Source: an uncultured Pelagibacteraceae bacterium
GTDB lineage: Bacteria; Pseudomonadota; Alphaproteobacteria; Pelagibacterales; Pelagibacteraceae
DNA length: 64,000 bases
Assembly: GCA_902586125.1 (NCBI GenBank)
Contig: CACIGI010000004.1
Location: 1-64,000 of the forward strand
Direction: 5' to 3'
Shown: positions 60,156-64,000 of the stretch, one piece after another
Layout: the number at the start of each line of letters is the position of its first letter
Numbering within the stretch: position 1 is the stretch's first letter
Position numbers and translations under genes: made by a program
Notes under the pieces: model-generated
Database searches by the model: none
Seen by the model: the letters and a program-made list of their open reading frames with translations, nothing else
What the model was told of the DNA's origin: nothing

Positions 60156-62593
60156 TTTGTCTTAAAATTGGTCTGTTTTATTGGTTTATTAATCAATTTA
60201 ATTTCGTATTTTCTTTTCTCAACCTCGATAAATAATTTACTATCTCTCAATTTTTCATTGGAAAAATCATTTTTGATGTAACCAAAAGTCAGATTTTTCT
60301 TAAAGTTAAAAGAGTAATTCCCTGAAGTTGATCTACCTATTATCTTATCTTCTAAATAAATAGGCTCATCATGAAGTAATAGTGGTTCTCCAGGTTTACT
60401 ATCTTTTAATGTAAACATAGCAAATCTAGTTTTAATCTTTTCTTTATCAATCTTTTCAAGAGCTGACTTACCGATAAAGTCTACATTTTTTTTATTACTG
60501 ATTGTAAAAGATAAACCTGCTTGATATTGATTTTCCTCAGGTGAAATATCGTGTCCCCAATGTAGAAAGCCACTTTCCATTCGCATAATATCCATTGCGT
60601 GCATACCACAATTTGAAAGATTAAAATTTTTACCTTTTTCTATAATTAATTCATAAATTTTTTTGGCATCTTTAGCTTCAACGTAAAGCTCATAACCTAA
60701 TTCTCCGACATAAGACAATCTTTGAACCCAAATTTTAGTATCTGTGATTGAAATAAATTTTGCTGTTCCGAATTTGAAATTTTCATTATCAAAATTATCT
60801 TTACTTAACGAACTTAAAAGATCTCTGCTTTTGGGTCCAAATAAACCAAAAACACAGTAATCATCAGTTACATCTTTCAATTCAATATCTTTATTTAAAT
60901 GTTTTTTGATGTGGTGTTTGTCTCTTTCTCTTGTTGCGGCAGAACTAATTATTCTAAAATGGTTTTCATCTATCGCCACTATAGTTAAATCAGTCTCAAT
61001 ACCGCCATCGGAATTTAACATATGAGTATAGGTACATTTACCAACATCTTTCTTAATATTTGCAGTACAAATTCTTTGTAATTCTTGATGAGCTTTATCA
61101 GATTTAATTTCAAACTTTGAAAAAGGAGTTAGATCAAATAAACCAACATTTTTTATTGTATTACTTGTTTCATACTCAGCTGAGGGATACCAACTTTGAT
61201 AGTTATAACTATATTTATACTCTGCTTTTTCACCATCTAGTGCAAACCACATAGGTCTTTCATATCCACCAGAGACACCAAAGCATGCTCCAAAACTTTT
61301 CAAATTATCATGATGTGGAAGTTTTTTTATATCTCGAGAAGTTTTGTGTTGTTTAAAGGGCCAATGCATTCCATACAAATCTCCTAATGATTCTGTAATT
61401 CTTTTTTTGATAAAACCTAATTCTGAATGAAACTTTTGAAATCTTTTTATATCATAACTAAAAATATCTTCATTAATATGACCAGTCATCAACCACTCCG
61501 CTGTAACTTTACCAACACCACCGCCACTGCCAATTCCAATACTATTTAACCCACAACATACAAAAAAATTCTTAACCTCAGGTACTTCTCCTAATAAAGT
61601 GTTGGTATCAGGAGTAAAAGATTCGGGTCCTGAAAAAAATTTTCTAATTCCAGCAGTTTCTAAAATTGGAAATCTTTTGATTGCTGAAGCTAAATAAGGT
61701 TCAAAATGCTCAAAATTTTCTTGAAACTCACCAAAAGAAAAATCTTCTGGAACCTTATTAGTTTTATTCCAAGCAGGAATTGAATTTCCCTCAAAAATTC
61801 CAACGAGTATTTTTCCTGCATCTTCTTTTATATAAGTTCGATTATCAAAATCTCTTACTACTGGTAAAGTTTTAGATAAATTTTCAATTGGTTCAGTAAT
61901 GATGTAAAAATGTTCTGCAGGATATAACGGAATACTGACACCGGCCTTTTCTCCTATTTGCCTAGACCACATACCTGAAGCTAAAACAATATATTCACAC
62001 TCAATTTTTTGACCTTTAACTTTAACTCCAGAAATTTTTCCATCTTTCGTTAAAATTTCCTCGACCGGTGACTTTTCAAAAATTTGGGCACCTTCCATTC
62101 TTGCTGCTTTAGCCAACATATGAGTAACACCTGAAGGATCTGCAGCACCATCGCCTGGCATTAAAATTCCTCCTATGACTTCATCTGTGTTGATTATGGG
62201 GTAGTCTTTTTTAATTTGATCTTTATTTAAAATTCTTACATCAACATCATAAAGTTGTGCGGTCGTTGCTTGTCTTTGAAGTTCTTGCCATCTGCCTTTA
62301 TGTTGAGCGATTGAAAGTGCTCCGTTTAATCTTAACCCTGCAGAATGATCAACTTTTTTCTCAAGTTCTTTATATAAATCTAAAGTATATTTTCTAATTT
62401 TTGTAACTGCTGCTGTTGGACCCAATTGACTTACCAAGCCTGCTGCATGCCAAGTTGTTCCTGAAGTTAATTGATCTCTTTCTAAAAGAATTGTATCTTT
62501 CCAACCAAATTTAGCTAAATGATAAGCAACAGAGCAACCTACAACCCCACCTCCAATCACAATTACTTTTGTTGAACTTGGTATTTCCCTCAT
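60152..62593 (-). CDS. dimethylglycine/sarcosine dehydrogenase family flavoprotein with GcvT domain
   Basis: 813 residues. FAD domain first: 'VIVIGGGVVGCSVAYHLAKFGW' near the N-terminus, then 'TSGTTWHAAGLVSQLG' whose His is the covalent flavin site in DMGDH. The FAO_M linker is around 370-425 and GcvT-like tetrahydrofolate-binding domains occupy about 430-810 ('SSAATRERDKHHIKKH', 'VGELGYELYVEAKDAKKIY', 'DIMRMESGFLHWGHDISPEENQYQAGL'). It should demethylate dimethylglycine or sarcosine from glycine betaine and deliver methylene-THF. I use the ATG at 62593, which forms an ATGA overlap with the small membrane gene upstream; an in-frame TTG two codons earlier is less likely. Confidence 0.9.
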   Translation of the reverse strand: MREIPSSTKVIVIGGGVVGCSVAYHLAKFGWKDTILLERDQLTSGTTWHAAGLVSQLGPTAAVTKIRKYTLDLYKELEKKVDHSAGLRLNGALSIAQHKGRWQELQRQATTAQLYDVDVRILNKDQIKKDYPIINTDEVIGGILMPGDGAADPSGVTHMLAKAARMEGAQIFEKSPVEEILTKDGKISGVKVKGQKIECEYIVLASGMWSRQIGEKAGVSIPLYPAEHFYIITEPIENLSKTLPVVRDFDNRTYIKEDAGKILVGIFEGNSIPAWNKTNKVPEDFSFGEFQENFEHFEPYLASAIKRFPILETAGIRKFFSGPESFTPDTNTLLGEVPEVKNFFVCCGLNSIGIGSGGGVGKVTAEWLMTGHINEDIFSYDIKRFQKFHSELGFIKKRITESLGDLYGMHWPFKQHKTSRDIKKLPHHDNLKSFGACFGVSGGYERPMWFALDGEKAEYKYSYNYQSWYPSAEYETSNTIKNVGLFDLTPFSKFEIKSDKAHQELQRICTANIKKDVGKCTYTHMLNSDGGIETDLTIVAIDENHFRIISSAATRERDKHHIKKHLNKDIELKDVTDDYCVFGLFGPKSRDLLSSLSKDNFDNENFKFGTAKFISITDTKIWVQRLSYVGELGYELYVEAKDAKKIYELIIEKGKNFNLSNCGMHAMDIMRMESGFLHWGHDISPEENQYQAGLSFTISNKKNVDFIGKSALEKIDKEKIKTRFAMFTLKDSKPGEPLLLHDEPIYLEDKIIGRSTSGNYSFNFKKNLTFGYIKNDFSNEKLRDSKLFIEVEKRKYEIKLINKPIKQTNFKTN

Positions 62594-62814
62594 TTCCAAA
62601 AAGTATGTTGAGCTATCATACCAAATAATATTAACACTATAAGTTTACCGATCATTCCAATTTGTTGAATTTTAGGATAAATATGATCCATATAAAAAGT
62701 AATATTTAGACTATCCGTAATCATAATTATTATACCAAAACCTAAAAATACCATAAATCCTTTAGCCAAATATCTCAATAGAAGAGGAAAAATTTGTTCA
62801 AATGTGATTTTCAT
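62590..62814 (-). CDS. small two-helix membrane protein, unknown
   Basis: 74 residues with two hydrophobic segments ('YLAKGFMVFLGFGIIIMITDSL' and 'IGKLIVLILFGMIAQHTF'). It sits between alanine dehydrogenase (6 bases upstream) and the dimethylglycine dehydrogenase gene (ATGA overlap downstream), which supports a real gene in the operon. No family is recognised. A role as an accessory of amine or alanine metabolism is only suggested by position. Confidence 0.65.
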   Translation of the reverse strand: MKITFEQIFPLLLRYLAKGFMVFLGFGIIIMITDSLNITFYMDHIYPKIQQIGMIGKLIVLILFGMIAQHTFWK

Positions 62815-62819
62815 TGAAC

Positions 62820-63938
62820 TTAGTTATTGATTGCATCTCCTGGATTAACATATTCATGTCCAAAAACATCTGCAACCGCTTTATAAGTCACATGACCTTT
62901 GTGAACGTTAAGTCCTGCTAGAAAGTTTTTGTCTTCTCCAAGAGCTTTTTGATAACCTTTGTTAGCTAATTTTACTAAATATGGAAGTGTTGCTTTATTT
63001 AATGCAATAGTAGAGGTTCTTGGAACTCCACCTGGCATGTTCGCTACACAATAATGAACGACATTATCCACTATAAAAGTTGGATCATTAAAAGTTGTTG
63101 GTTTACTTGTTTCCACACACCCACCTTGATCGATTGCAACATCAACAATGACAGAACCTCTTTTCATTAATTTAAGCATATCTTTAGTAACTAACTTTGG
63201 TGCCTCTGCTCCAGGGATTAAAACTCCACCCACTATTAAGTCCGCCTCGGCTACTAACTTTTTTAAATCTATTTTTTCACTTTGTTCTGGAATAATTTTA
63301 TCTCCAAACATTTCAACTAATTGTTTTAATCTTGCTTCTGATTTATCAACAACATGAACTTTTGCCTTCATACCAGTTGCTATTGTTGCAGCATTTTCTC
63401 CAACAACCCCTCCACCTAAAATCAAAACATTTGCAGGCTCACCACCAGGAGCACCTCCTAACAAAACTCCTCTACCTTTTTGGTTTTTTTCTAGACAATG
63501 TGCTCCTGCTTGAACTGACATACGACCAGCTACAGCACTCATTGGTGCTAGTAAAGGAAGTCGACCATTATCATCAGTAATGGTTTCGTAAGCAATATTA
63601 ATACTTTTTGATTTTACCAAACCCTCAGTTAATTCTTTTGCAGCAGCCAAATGTAAATAGGTATAAACAATTTGATTTTCCCTAATCATTTCAACCTCAA
63701 CTTTTTGAGGCTCTTTAACTTTAACAATTATCTCAGCGTCATTAAAAATATCGGTAGCTTTTTCTATAATTTTGGCCCCGGCATCTTTGTACTGATCATT
63801 ATCGAAACCTGCTTCAAAACCTCCATTATTTTCAACTAAAACTTCATGACCCTCTGAAACGAGAGTTTTTACACTATCCGGTGTCAGGCCAATTCTATTT
63901 TCTTGAGGTTTTATTTCTTTAGGTACGCCAATTCTCAT
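62820..63938 (-). CDS. ald: alanine dehydrogenase
   Basis: 372-residue NAD-dependent enzyme interconverting alanine with pyruvate and ammonia. 'MRIGVPKEIKPQENRIGLTPDSV' at the N-terminus, substrate residues in 'VKVKEPQ' and 'TYLHLAAAKELT' (Lys and His), the NAD motif 'VLILGGGVVGENAATIATGMKAKVHVVDKS' near 170-200, and 'VVDNVVHYCVANMPGGVPRTSTIALN' near 290-315. It is followed by the small membrane gene and the dimethylglycine dehydrogenase gene on the same strand, forming an amino-acid catabolic group. Confidence 0.96.
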   Translation of the reverse strand: MRIGVPKEIKPQENRIGLTPDSVKTLVSEGHEVLVENNGGFEAGFDNDQYKDAGAKIIEKATDIFNDAEIIVKVKEPQKVEVEMIRENQIVYTYLHLAAAKELTEGLVKSKSINIAYETITDDNGRLPLLAPMSAVAGRMSVQAGAHCLEKNQKGRGVLLGGAPGGEPANVLILGGGVVGENAATIATGMKAKVHVVDKSEARLKQLVEMFGDKIIPEQSEKIDLKKLVAEADLIVGGVLIPGAEAPKLVTKDMLKLMKRGSVIVDVAIDQGGCVETSKPTTFNDPTFIVDNVVHYCVANMPGGVPRTSTIALNKATLPYLVKLANKGYQKALGEDKNFLAGLNVHKGHVTYKAVADVFGHEYVNPGDAINN

Positions 63939-63947
63939 TAACGAAAT

Positions 63948-64000
63948 TTAATTCTTTTTACTCTTTGCGTAATTAGTAATTCCAGTTCTTAGTTTTTCTA
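63948..64000 (-). CDS. 3' end of a gene entering from the right edge
   Basis: A minus-strand frame is open from the right edge to a TAA at 63950-63948, coding 'EKLRTGITNYAKSKKN'. Its stop lies 9 bases before the ald ATG on the same strand, the spacing usual for this genome. Too short to identify. Confidence 0.35.
   Translation of the reverse strand, partial: EKLRTGITNYAKSKKN

Noticed and set aside
1-64000. CRISPR arrays, insertion sequences, prophage or rRNA genes
   Set aside because: No repeated spacer pattern, transposase, integrase, phage structural gene or rRNA segment was found.

Overview
The window is a gene-dense, very AT-rich stretch of an alphaproteobacterial chromosome. It most resembles SAR11 (Pelagibacterales). 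This is inferred from the low GC, tiny intergenic gaps, A/T-ending codons, many one-gene-deep solute transport systems, dimethylglycine oxidation and the propionate cluster. No gene-free stretch exceeds 300 bases, and there is no rRNA, CRISPR array, insertion sequence or prophage. One tRNA gene is present. Both ends cut a gene: sfsA on the left and an unidentified gene on the right.

Layout. 0-7.1 kb (+): sfsA', map, then a purine operon purB-purC-purS-purQ-purL that runs into bolA and the CGFS glutaredoxin grxD. 7.1-16.1 kb (-): rpsD, a SPOUT methyltransferase, cimA, cysS, nadE, class II DAHP synthase, glmS and a free-standing GlmU acetyltransferase half. 16.2-20.5 kb (+): gph and the methylcitrate genes prpD-prpB-prpC. 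20.5-24.2 kb (-): an FkbM methyltransferase and nrdAB behind candidate NrdR boxes. 24.2-30.3 kb: a phosphohexomutase, a very long charged-helix protein, a candidate small RNA, a GNAT-like protein, two tandem TauE/SafE permeases and dusA. 30.3-33.1 kb (-): a TRAP transporter. 33.2-40.2 kb: CoA transferase, rpoZ with an acidic tail, MFS transporter and several small metabolic genes. 40.3-45.9 kb: a tripartite tricarboxylate transporter with an MmgE/PrpD enzyme, then an AbrB-type permease. 45.9-50.7 kb: LPS-type glycosyltransferase, DUF6165, a creatinase/ectoine-hydrolase-like M24 protein and an amino-acid ABC transporter lacking its ATPase. 50.7-55 kb: a polyamine/MTA module. 55-57.6 kb: surface-glycan genes and tRNA-Met. 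57.7-64 kb: two small membrane proteins, a double-HTH regulator with its own repeated operator, a BASS permease, dimethylglycine dehydrogenase and alanine dehydrogenase.

Most notable. (1) All three binding-protein transporters (TRAP, TTT, ABC) share one geometry: a strong stem-loop starts 13-15 nt after the binding-protein stop codon and ends 5-10 nt before the start codon of the first membrane gene. (2) A tight operon mtnP-mtnA-class II aldolase-speDE, with apt divergent, couples a fused AdoMet decarboxylase/spermidine synthase to disposal of its by-product methylthioadenosine. (3) A double-HTH gene is preceded by two 20-bp direct repeats, 32 bp apart, that bracket a consensus -35 box. (4) A candidate ~85-nt small RNA lies at 26.84-26.92 kb.
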